DNA of 64,000 nt from Qipengyuania sediminis (lineage in GTDB: Bacteria; Pseudomonadota; Alphaproteobacteria; Sphingomonadales; Sphingomonadaceae): assembly GCF_004358425.1 (NCBI RefSeq), contig NZ_CP037948.1:1922001-1986000 (forward strand), read 5' to 3'. Of the stretch, positions 1 to 6,005 are shown one piece after another. Both the position numbers and the translations under genes were made by a program. Every line of letters starts with the position of its first letter. Within the stretch, counting starts at the first letter, position 1. Under the pieces are notes generated by a model. That model was given only the letters and a program-made list of their open reading frames with translations, was not told the origin of the DNA and made no database searches.

Positions 1-1
1 C

Positions 2-235
2 GCCGCCGAGGTTATCGAGCGTGGCAAGGATGGCTGGGTCAAATTACTGGTGCGAGCATGCACAATCACCAAAGATGAGTTTGCAGGAAAGTCTATTCTT
101 CCGTTGAAAGCGGGTGAGCAAGTGAGACGCGGGGAAAGGACGATCCTGCGTGGGAAGGTTGAACGGTTGAAATGGAATGATGAGGGTGCCCGTGCGATGG
201 TGCTTAGCAGTTTCGCTAAGTCACGCTTTACATAG
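2..235 (+). CDS. Hypothetical protein, C-terminal part only
   Basis: An open frame enters from the left edge and ends at a TAG, giving at least 77 residues. An internal GTG at base 50 could also start a 61-residue protein, but the frame is open to the window edge, so a longer gene is likely. The protein is basic and contains the motif VRRGERTILRGKVERL. I do not recognise the family. Its base composition is lower in GC than the host genes to the right, in keeping with a place on the integrated element. No signal peptide or membrane segment is visible in the part present. Confidence 0.45.
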   Translation, partial: AAEVIERGKDGWVKLLVRACTITKDEFAGKSILPLKAGEQVRRGERTILRGKVERLKWNDEGARAMVLSSFAKSRFT

Positions 236-369
236 CGAGCTGAGTTTATGCATTATGAGACAAAAATGCGTTCTAAAAGAGATTGTAAGGGGTTAAGCTG
301 CTTCTGTGACTCTTTCAAAAAAATATCCTTCATATAGGTAGGTTTGCCGGACGATTTTCTGGACAAAAA

Positions 370-1152
370 ATGTTTATATCAGATCAACGCATTATTGTTG
401 GCACTAAAACCCTATTCGCCCGACGTTGGCAGCCCATCTCATCGTCATCAAACGCTCCCGTAATTCTACTCTTTCACGAGTCTCTCGGTTGCGTAGAATT
501 ATGGCGCAGCTTTCCTAAAAAACTTGCAATCGCCACAGGACTGTCGGTCATAGCCTATGATCGCCTCGGATTTGGGCGTTCTGACGCACATGAGAGCAAG
601 CTTCCGCTCGACTTTGTAGCTGATGAAGCAAAACGTCATATTCCACTGATACAGAGCCATATAGGGTTTTCGAATTTTATTGCTTGCGGTCATAGTATTG
701 GCGGTGCGATGGCCTTGGAAGCTGCGGCTCACTTCCGCGACAGGTGCGACGCAGTCATCACGCTCGGGGCGCAGGCCTTCGTCGAAGAACAAACGATTGT
801 TGGACTTAAATTAGCAAAAAAGACGTTTAGCGACTATTCCAACATATCCCGTTTGGAAAAATATCACGGTGATAAGGCCGAATGGGTCGTTAATGCATGG
901 CTCGACACTTGGCTTGATCCAGCATTCGCTGAATGGACGCTAGATAAGGCGATCAGCTTGGCCTGTTGCCCTGTACTGGCTATACATGGCGAGCGCGATG
1001 AATATGGATCTTGCGAACACCCTCGACGCATCGCAGGTCATAAAGGCGAACTGGCGTTATTGCCGAATGTCGGTCACGTCCCCCATCGAGAGAATGGAGA
1101 AGTAGTCATTGAGCTCGTGACACGATTCTTAGATCGGTATTCGAATGTATAG
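370..1152 (+). CDS. Alpha/beta hydrolase fold protein
   Basis: The 260-residue protein has the features of an alpha/beta hydrolase. An oxyanion-hole region FHESLG lies at residues 35-40, a nucleophile elbow GHSIGG places the catalytic Ser at residue 109, a likely acid Asp is at 210 (HGERDEYG) and a catalytic His at 236 (GHVPHRE). There is no signal peptide, so it is probably cytoplasmic. The substrate cannot be told from sequence; esterase, haloperoxidase-like and lactone-hydrolase relatives share this pattern. The GC content is clearly lower than that of the genes after 3.4 kb, and it stands alone, which suggests cargo acquired with the integrated element. The ATG follows a GGAC stretch that could serve as a weak ribosome binding site. 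Confidence 0.85.
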   Translation: MFISDQRIIVGTKTLFARRWQPISSSSNAPVILLFHESLGCVELWRSFPKKLAIATGLSVIAYDRLGFGRSDAHESKLPLDFVADEAKRHIPLIQSHIGFSNFIACGHSIGGAMALEAAAHFRDRCDAVITLGAQAFVEEQTIVGLKLAKKTFSDYSNISRLEKYHGDKAEWVVNAWLDTWLDPAFAEWTLDKAISLACCPVLAIHGERDEYGSCEHPRRIAGHKGELALLPNVGHVPHRENGEVVIELVTRFLDRYSNV

Positions 1153-1193
1153 TAAGGAACTCTCTCAGCCGGTAGAGACACCATGCGATGGCC

Positions 1194-1246
1194 ACTCCCC
1201 TTCGGGAGTTTAAGAGGCCAACGGCCCTGCCTGTTCAGGCTGGGCC
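1194..1246 (+). terminator. Two hairpins downstream of the hydrolase gene
   Basis: About 40 bases after the hydrolase stop there is a compact hairpin (ACTCCC, loop CTTC, GGGAGT) followed by TTAAG. A second, larger hairpin follows at 1223-1246, with arms GGCCCTGCCTG and CAGGCTGGGCC, one T-T mismatch and a two-base loop. The first resembles a short intrinsic terminator with a weak T tract. The second has no T tract on either strand. Together they probably end transcription of the hydrolase gene. Confidence 0.4.
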
Positions 1247-1340
1247 TTCGCTAAAAAGGGCAGCCGCCGGTATCGGCGATCTGCCTCATCGCGCACCGTT
1301 CGGTGCTCATCACTAATTCCATTCGTTGTCTAGCGGAACT

Positions 1341-1523
1341 CTAGACCGAACCTTGAAAGAAGCATTTTCGCGCCGTTAGCGCTCTGTGCGAGCCTTTTTT
1401 ATAAAGCAACATACCTGTGATGCCGTGCTGCTCGGTGTTGATCCTGCTTTTATCGAGAAGTAATTCCAGGGAGTTCTCCGACAGTAATGTCTTACTCGTG
1501 CTAGCGTATGCGATAAGATGCAT
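1341..1523 (-). pseudogene. Truncated BLUF-domain (blue-light FAD sensor) gene
   Basis: Reading from the ATG at 1523, the first 40 or so residues match the N-terminal half of a BLUF domain: a first strand LIAYASTS carrying the flavin-contacting Tyr, then a helix, then SRINTEQHGITGMLLY with the conserved Asn and the GITG(L/M)LLY strand. The usual continuation, which carries the essential Gln and an LEG-type motif, is missing. After the KKGS motif the frame runs into about 15 unrelated residues and stops. A full BLUF domain is about 90-95 residues, so FAD photochemistry is not possible here. The gene starts about 50 bases beyond the 3' end of the intron-bearing tRNA and was probably cut by a deletion or insertion. 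An inverted repeat GTCTAG/CTAGAC lies just past the break. An in-frame upstream start at 1541 would add six residues. Confidence 0.65.
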
Positions 1524-1575
1524 GTGAGCCTCACATCGCACCCTGGGGTGCTTCTATTAAGTCGGTTTTTCGAGG

Positions 1576-1890
1576 TGGTGCGGACGGGGGGACTTGAACC
1601 CCCAAGGGCAAAGCCCGACGGATTTTCTTACCTGCTACGGTTTTCACCGCCACTCGGTTGCCCGAGTGTTTGTGGTCTGGACTATCCCTTCACCGTGCCA
1701 CGGCAAGCCGTGGGTTAGGTGCTGCCCGTCTAGTCTCTACACCTTCCGAGGCGCTTTCGCGTCAAGGCTTGGCTCGGGATTGCCAGTTGAAAGGTTTCCC
1801 CGAATTTGAGCAGTTCTGCACCGCAGGTTTCCCTGCGAGCACTCAAGATTGGCCTAAGTCCGTTGCGTCTACCGATTTCGCCACGTCCGC
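1576..1890 (-). tRNA. tRNA-Leu(UAA) interrupted by a group I intron
   Basis: The exons (35 nt at 1856-1890 and 51 nt at 1576-1626) join into an 86-nt class II tRNA. The acceptor stem is GCGGACG/CGTCCGC, the D arm contains GGTAGACGC, the anticodon stem is ACGGA/TCCGT around the loop CTTAAAA (anticodon TAA), the long variable arm is GGGC/GCCC, and the T arm is GGGGG-TTCAAGT-CCCCC. The discriminator is A and the CCA is encoded. All stems pair fully, so the molecule should be functional after splicing. It reads UUA and UUG codons. The intron lies between U34 and A35, where cyanobacterial tRNA-Leu(UAA) introns also sit. Because the other tRNA-Leu(UAA) seen here (near 3378) is cut in half, this copy may be the working one. 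Confidence 0.93.
1627..1855 (-). ncRNA. Group I self-splicing intron (229 nt) in tRNA-Leu(UAA)
   Basis: The 229-nt insert carries the conserved group I core. The P4-P6 segment GGCAATCCCGAGCCAAG is at 1766-1784, the P7 5' side AGACTAGACGGG at 1725-1736, and the P7 3' side AAGGGATAGTCC at 1679-1690. A GAAA-type capped helix closes P5 or P6. The last intron base is G (1627, the omega-G) and the 5' exon ends in U, as required. By recollection the core sequence and order are close to the cyanobacterial tRNA-Leu(UAA) intron (subgroup IC3). No homing endonuclease frame is present, so any mobility would depend on the host element or on reverse splicing. I infer autocatalytic splicing with guanosine; no compensatory folding was computed. 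Confidence 0.92.
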
Positions 1891-1958
1891 ATAGCCAGAT
1901 TCCAGTTTAGGCGGTTCGTTTGAATATGCCAAGGAAAACAAGATTAAGGGGGTGGCCG

Positions 1959-3214
1959 CTAGCGCGAACCCCGTCCTTTGGGGGTTGCGGGGCTGCGCCC
2001 TGATGAAGATGTGGGCCTTTGGCCCGCGTCTTGGGTTGGTTTCCGTTTATTTGTTTTGGCGGGCGGGCGGGCCTTCGGCTTCTCCTTACGGACATTGATC
2101 GCTGCCGCATCGAGCGTGTTCTTGATGTGCGAAGCGTAATACTTCTCAATCATCTCAACACTTGTTCGGCAGTTTTTAGCGATCTGATAAATGTCCGCGC
2201 CCTCCATCAAGCGAAAGCAGATGTAAGTGTGGCGTAAGCTGTAAGCTGTGCGCTGGTTTCCATCACGATCTTTCTTCATCTCAAGTTCGTTGAGGATGGC
2301 GTTGAAAAGCTGCTTTTGAAATTTCGGGAACAGCCGATCGGTCGGCTTTCCGTTGTTGCGTTCTAGAAGGCGTTGGAAAGGGTGAACGGCGCCCGGCATA
2401 CTCTTGCAGTAGCCGATTCCGCGCTTGCCGCGCACTTCGATCTCAAGGATGGTTTCACCCGTGGCATCGTCGGCGACAACAGCGACATCGCGGTATTCAA
2501 GGCGCAGGGCTTCGTCTGGGCGAAGGCCGGTGTTCACCATGAACAGAACATAGTCGTGCAGGTTTTCACACGCGGTGCGCCAGCGCTCCTTGAGTGGGTT
2601 CTTGGCGCGTTCCCGCGTCGCCTGATAGAAGCGCTTATATTCCTCGGGCGAAAACCAAGCCCGATGCGTGATCTTGCCAGAGGTTTTGTATGGCGGTGTC
2701 AGGTTCGGCACCGACTCAATCCAGCCATGCCGTTGGCCGTATTTCAGCACCTGACGCAAACAGACGATTTCCTGATGAAGTGTGCTGCGCGCTGGCGGCT
2801 TGCCGCGCCAGCCGTTCTTCATGCGGTGCATTCGGTAGTCTTGGGCGAGGCCAGCGGTGATCTCGGCCAGCGCCTTGTTCCCGAAAAAGGGGACAAGGTA
2901 GTTGTCGAGTCGGCGGCGATGATGCGCCACGTAGATGGGGCTGCGCTGCCCTTGGGTGATGACCTCGAACTCGTCGATGAATTTGGCGGCGGCGAATTTG
3001 AAGGTCTTACCTGCCTTCACCTCGCCGCGTTTGAATTTGCCCTTCAGCTCTAGGACCAGTCCTCGGCAAAGTCCTTGGCCAGAGCGAGGCTATCCTCCTT
3101 GGTGCTGACGCGGTGGTTCTTGCCACCGAGGAAGGTCGAGCACTGCCAGTAGGTGCTGTTCTCACGCTTGTAGACGTGGAGCTTTCCTCCCATGAGTTCG
3201 TGATGTGCCGCCAT
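1959..3214 (-). pseudogene. Tyrosine recombinase/integrase with an N-terminal frameshift
   Basis: From an ATG at 3214 the frame encodes an N-terminal SAM-like domain (MGGKLHVYKREN, then WQCSTFLGGKNHR and KEDSLALAKDFAEDW) and hits a TAG at 3050-3052. The second frame continues the same protein from LELKGKFKRGEVKAGKTF and runs to 1959. One missing base around 3053-3057 explains both: family members read DWYLEL where this sequence reads DWS-stop. Counting from the internal ATG at 3020, the catalytic domain is intact: Arg167 (NTGLRPDEALRL), the beta-hairpin Lys199 (RGKRG), Arg263 with His264 (YSLRHTY) and nucleophile Tyr294 or Tyr295 (EKYYASH). A lysine- and proline-rich tail ends the protein. 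If translation restarted at 3020, a catalytic fragment without the N-terminal domain would be made. A programmed frameshift or a sequencing error are the alternatives. Confidence 0.88.
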
Positions 3215-3295
3215 TGCTGCCTCGACCTGTGAAACTGTGCAATTTGTGTAAGACCTGTGTAAGTAGCCTTATGAGGTCAGTTTAGCAAAATACGG

Positions 3296-3337
3296 CTGAT
3301 TTTCAAGGATATTTGGCGTTTTATGTTGAAAATCAAG
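3296..3337. repeat. Inverted repeat at the element-host junction
   Basis: Ten-base arms TGATTTTCAA and TTGAAAATCA face each other across a 21-base AT-rich spacer, directly beside the point where the disrupted tRNA-Leu stops matching a tRNA. The arms lie between the junction and the integrase start. They could be recombinase or excisionase binding sites, or an operator for the integrase gene. No other copy was noticed in the window. Confidence 0.5.
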
Positions 3338-3340
3338 GGC

Positions 3341-3378
3341 TTTTAAGTCCCCGGCGTCTACCGTTCCGCCACACCCGC
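3341..3378 (-). pseudogene. 5' half of a disrupted tRNA-Leu(UAA) gene (attachment-site remnant)
   Basis: The minus strand gives a perfect tRNA-Leu 5' half: acceptor strand GCGGGTG, T8 G9, D arm with GGTAGACGC, anticodon stem GGGGA and the full loop CTTAAAA (anticodon TAA). After the loop the next bases GCCCT pair imperfectly with the anticodon stem (A-G mismatch at 31-39). Nothing resembling a variable arm, T arm or CACCCGC acceptor strand follows. It differs from the intron-bearing gene (acceptor GCGGACG), so it is not a duplicate of it. The break right after the anticodon loop is where tRNA-targeting integrases commonly cross over. The missing 3' half is expected at the other end of the element, outside the window. 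Confidence 0.8.
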
Positions 3379-3450
3379 CGCAGGCCGAAGCATTGTCCGG
3401 ACTAGGCGGCGCGGTGGCGGCTGGCAACGGATGGAAGGCGCTCGCCGAAT

Positions 3451-3732
3451 TCAACCGTCGTTGAGGACGCGGCGCATGTCCTTGCCGGGGCGGAAATAGG
3501 GAACTCGCTTCGCAGCCACCGCCACCGTCTCCCCCGTGCGCGGGTTGCGGCCCTGGCGCGCATCGCGCTCGCGTACGGAAAAGGCCCCGAAGCCGCGCAA
3601 TTCCACCCGGCCGCCTTCGGCCAGGCGGTGCGAAATCTGATCGAAGAAGATATCGACCACCTGCTCGATATCCTCGGCCCTGAGATCGGGGTGCTCCTTC
3701 GCCAGCACGCCCAGCAATTCGGATCGTATCAT
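3451..3732 (-). CDS. ihfB: Integration host factor subunit beta / HU-family DNA-binding protein
   Basis: The protein is 93 residues from MIRSELLGVLAKEHPDL, the usual length for the IHF/HU family. It has the family body with DIEQVVDIFF, the core GGRVELRGFGAFSVRERDAR, and the DNA-intercalating arm RNPRTGETV, followed by YFRPGKDMR. The GRNP(R/K)TGE arm and the RPGK ending favour IHF beta over HU. It bends DNA and acts in recombination, replication start and transcription. The ATG at 3732 is chosen because GGGAG lies eight bases upstream; the ATG two codons earlier would be too close to it. Host IHF is often required by tyrosine integrases, and this gene lies next to the broken tRNA-Leu target. 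Confidence 0.9.
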   Translation of the reverse strand: MIRSELLGVLAKEHPDLRAEDIEQVVDIFFDQISHRLAEGGRVELRGFGAFSVRERDARQGRNPRTGETVAVAAKRVPYFRPGKDMRRVLNDG

Positions 3733-3885
3733 CGCCATGTCTCCCGGCCCCCGGTGGAGCCAAGTCCTGCTGAAAGGCGCGACCCTTGCTTGCCCGGGGC
3801 GCGCTGAAGTGCACCGCCGGCGCGGGGCCATTGGCAGAGGCGGCCCGGCGCTGCAAGCTGGCTGTCGCCGCGCCGCAAGGGCCGT

Positions 3886-4227
3886 TCAGACCCGCGCGAG
3901 AAGATCGGTCACATCGAGGCCCAGGCGCTCGATCCGCGCGCGCACCCCAGGCCATTCGGCGGTCAGGAACCGCGTGCGCTCCGCCGCGCGCAACCGCTCG
4001 GACGCGCCTCTTACCACATACATACCGACGCCCCGCTGCACCGCGACGAGCCCATCGACCTGGAATTGCTGATAGGCCTTGGCGACGGTCAGCGGATTGG
4101 CGCCTTCCTGCGCCGCCAGCACCCGCACCGACGGCAGCATCGCGCCTTCCGCATAGGTCCCGTCCATGATGGCGGCGGCGATAAGCTCGCGCAGCTTCAT
4201 ATAGACGGGCTTGACGGTGCTGCTCAT
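3886..4227 (-). CDS. GntR-family transcriptional regulator, YtrA type
   Basis: The 113-residue protein has an N-terminal winged helix typical of GntR regulators (KLRELIAAAIMDGTYAEG, then LPSVRVLAAQ, NPLTVAKAYQQF and GLVAVQRGVGMYV) followed by only about 40 residues. That is the short C-terminal tail of the YtrA subfamily, which lacks a large ligand-binding domain. YtrA regulators usually repress a neighbouring transport operon together with themselves. Here the gene is divergent from the POT transporter operon, and a candidate operator lies 10-30 bases upstream of its start. The ligand is unknown. Confidence 0.85.
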   Translation of the reverse strand: MSSTVKPVYMKLRELIAAAIMDGTYAEGAMLPSVRVLAAQEGANPLTVAKAYQQFQVDGLVAVQRGVGMYVVRGASERLRAAERTRFLTAEWPGVRARIERLGLDVTDLLARV

Positions 4228-4236
4228 GGGCGGGGC

Positions 4237-4256
4237 TGCATCACTGACATAATACA
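4237..4256. promoter_or_regulatory. Candidate YtrA/GntR operator
   Basis: An imperfect palindrome with arms TGCATCA and TAATACA around a six-base spacer lies immediately upstream of the GntR-type gene. Five of seven arm positions are symmetric. YtrA-type regulators are known to bind TGTA...TACA palindromes, so autorepression is a reasonable inference. A TTGACG hexamer lies upstream of it on the minus strand and could be the -35 element. Binding to the divergent transporter promoter is possible but no second copy was seen there. Confidence 0.45.
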
Positions 4257-4394
4257 GCGCGGCGCGTCAAGGGTCGGAGGGGGCGGAGGTGATGCAACAA
4301 AGGCTTCACACGGCAAATCTTGGCGCTAGGGTGCGCGGCTGAGGGGAGCCGGGCCGCGAGAGCCTGGGTCGTTTTACGGGAGGTCGCCACCAAG

Positions 4395-6005
4395 ATGGCT
4401 ACGCAGCAGCTACCGCACGGCGATTCTGCCGGTACATTCCTTGGCCATCCCAAGGGGCTTTTCATGCTCTTTTTCGCCGAGATGTGGGAGCGCTTCTCCT
4501 ACTACGGCATGCGCGCGCTGCTGATCTTCTACCTTACCAAGCACTGGCTGTTTTCGGACAGCGAAGCCGGCGTCATTTACGGTGCCTACACTGCGCTCGT
4601 CTACATCACCCCGGTGGTCGGCGGCTATCTCGCGGACCGCTATCTCGGGCAGCGCAAGGCCGTGCTGTTCGGCGCGGTGCTGCTGACGCTCGGCCATTTC
4701 TTCATGGCTTTCGAGGGTGCCCCACGGGCCGGCAATGCCGACAATCCCGTGATCTACGTCTTCTGGCTGGCTCTGGCGCTCATCATCGTGGGCTCGGGCT
4801 TCTTGAAGGCCAACATTTCGGTGATGGTCGGACAGCTCTATCCCCGCACTGACGTGCGGAGGGACGGGGCCTACACGATCTTCTACATGGGGATTAACCT
4901 CGGGGCCGCGCTCGGGTCGCTGCTGTGCGGCTATATCGGCGAAACCTATGGCTGGGCATACGGTTTCGGGCTGGCAGGTATCGGCATGCTTGCGGGCCTC
5001 ATCGTCTTCATTCTTGGCAAAGGGCTGCTGCTCGGCCGCGGCGAACCGCCCATGCCGCTCGCGAAGGCACGCGAATGGACGATGTACGGGATCGGCCTGG
5101 GGCTGGTCGCGCTATGCTGGGTGCTGGTGCAGAATCAGGACGTCGTCGGCTATCTGCTCGGCATCTTCGGTGGCCTGCTCCTTCTGTATGTGATTGTAAC
5201 GGCGGTCACCAAGCTGCAGCAAGAAGAGCGCGACCGCATCTTCGCCGCGCTATTCCTGATCGTCACCTCGATCGTATTCTGGGCTCTGTTTGAGCAGGCG
5301 GGCTCGAGCCTGAACCTCTTTACCGATCGCCATGTCGATCGCGGCGGGGTGCCGGCATCCGTCTTCCAGTCGATTAATGCGATCTACATCATTCTGCTCG
5401 CGCCCGTCTTCGCCACGCTGTGGACGGTGCTGGGACGCAAGGGGCTGGAGCCCTCCACCCCGGTCAAGTTCGCTTTGGCGCTAATGCAGGTCGGCCTGGG
5501 CTTCCTCGTTCTGGTCTGGGGCGCCAGCACTGTGGGCCCAGAAGTCGCCGTGCCCGTCGTCTTCATTTTCCTGATCTACCTCCTCCACACCACCGGCGAG
5601 CTGTGCCTGAGCCCGGTGGGCCTATCCGCGATGAACCGGCTGGCCCCCGCGCATATGGCGAGCCTCCTAATGGGCGTCTGGTTCTTCGCCTCGGCCACCG
5701 GCAATTTTGCCGCAGGCCTCATCGCCTCGGCAACGGGGGCCGAGGGGGTCGGCGAGGAAGCGGGCAAACAAATGGTGCTCGACGTTTATTCGTCGGTCGG
5801 CTGGTTCGCGATCGGGGTCGGCGTGGTGGCGCTTGTCATCAGCCCGCTGATCAAGCGCCTCATGCACCTCGACACCCTGCGCGACGACGATGTCGGCGAC
5901 GACCTCCTCGGCCAGGCGCAGGGGCCGCGCGAGGCGCAGGATGGGGGCGTCCACCCCGCCGTCTCCCCCGACGCCGGGCCCGGAACCGGCACACCAGCTC
6001 GATGA
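4395..6005 (+). CDS. POT/PTR2-family proton-dependent oligopeptide transporter
   Basis: This 536-residue inner-membrane protein carries the POT signature EMWERFSYYG near residue 30, which holds the ExxER proton-coupling motif. Many hydrophobic segments follow, as expected for a 12-14 helix MFS transporter. A second conserved block, GSGFLKANISVMVGQLY, lies about one quarter in. It imports di- and tripeptides with protons. The start MATQQLPHGDS is chosen because GGGAGG precedes it and because the upstream residues do not look like transporter. The stop overlaps the next gene by ATGA. With the following amidohydrolases and prolyl isomerase it may form a peptide-use operon, possibly under the divergent GntR regulator. 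Confidence 0.93.
   Translation: MATQQLPHGDSAGTFLGHPKGLFMLFFAEMWERFSYYGMRALLIFYLTKHWLFSDSEAGVIYGAYTALVYITPVVGGYLADRYLGQRKAVLFGAVLLTLGHFFMAFEGAPRAGNADNPVIYVFWLALALIIVGSGFLKANISVMVGQLYPRTDVRRDGAYTIFYMGINLGAALGSLLCGYIGETYGWAYGFGLAGIGMLAGLIVFILGKGLLLGRGEPPMPLAKAREWTMYGIGLGLVALCWVLVQNQDVVGYLLGIFGGLLLLYVIVTAVTKLQQEERDRIFAALFLIVTSIVFWALFEQAGSSLNLFTDRHVDRGGVPASVFQSINAIYIILLAPVFATLWTVLGRKGLEPSTPVKFALALMQVGLGFLVLVWGASTVGPEVAVPVVFIFLIYLLHTTGELCLSPVGLSAMNRLAPAHMASLLMGVWFFASATGNFAAGLIASATGAEGVGEEAGKQMVLDVYSSVGWFAIGVGVVALVISPLIKRLMHLDTLRDDDVGDDLLGQAQGPREAQDGGVHPAVSPDAGPGTGTPAR

Larger units (their letters stand above)
1..3340. mobile_element. Right-hand part of an integrated genetic element inserted in a tRNA-Leu(UAA) gene
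   Basis: This block joins AT-richer foreign DNA (most visible in the first 1.5 kb) to high-GC host chromosome. It holds a tyrosine recombinase gene next to the junction, a complete tRNA-Leu(UAA) gene with a group I intron, a truncated photoreceptor gene and a hydrolase. The right boundary is placed where the 5' half of a second tRNA-Leu(UAA) gene stops matching a tRNA, immediately after the anticodon loop near 3340. That is a usual crossover place for tRNA-targeting integrases. The left boundary is not in the window. The recombinase is frameshifted, so the element is probably no longer able to move by itself. That it is an element is clear from the integrase and the split tRNA. Which genes belong to it is inference. 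Confidence 0.75.

Noticed and set aside
1576..1890. A tmRNA gene, as a first impression of the structured region next to the integrase
   Set aside because: The two ends pair as a full tRNA-Leu with a long variable arm and a TAA anticodon, and the insert has group I intron core segments. There is no tag-peptide frame or tRNA-Ala-like end.
1518..1894. Three short plus-strand reading frames over the tRNA and intron
   Set aside because: They are antisense to a structured RNA gene and have no protein features. The intron itself has no homing endonuclease frame on either strand.
2373..3053. 226-codon plus-strand frame opposite the integrase
   Set aside because: It is a shadow of the integrase in a high-GC codon context; the minus-strand frame has all recombinase residues.
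3341..3378. A functional second tRNA-Leu(UAA)
   Set aside because: Variable arm, T arm and 3' acceptor strand are absent from the following 100 bases, so it cannot fold as a tRNA.
3269..3955. 228-codon minus-strand frame across the tRNA remnant and ihfB
   Set aside because: It runs through the IHF gene in another phase and through the tRNA-Leu fragment, and has arginine- and alanine-rich shadow composition.
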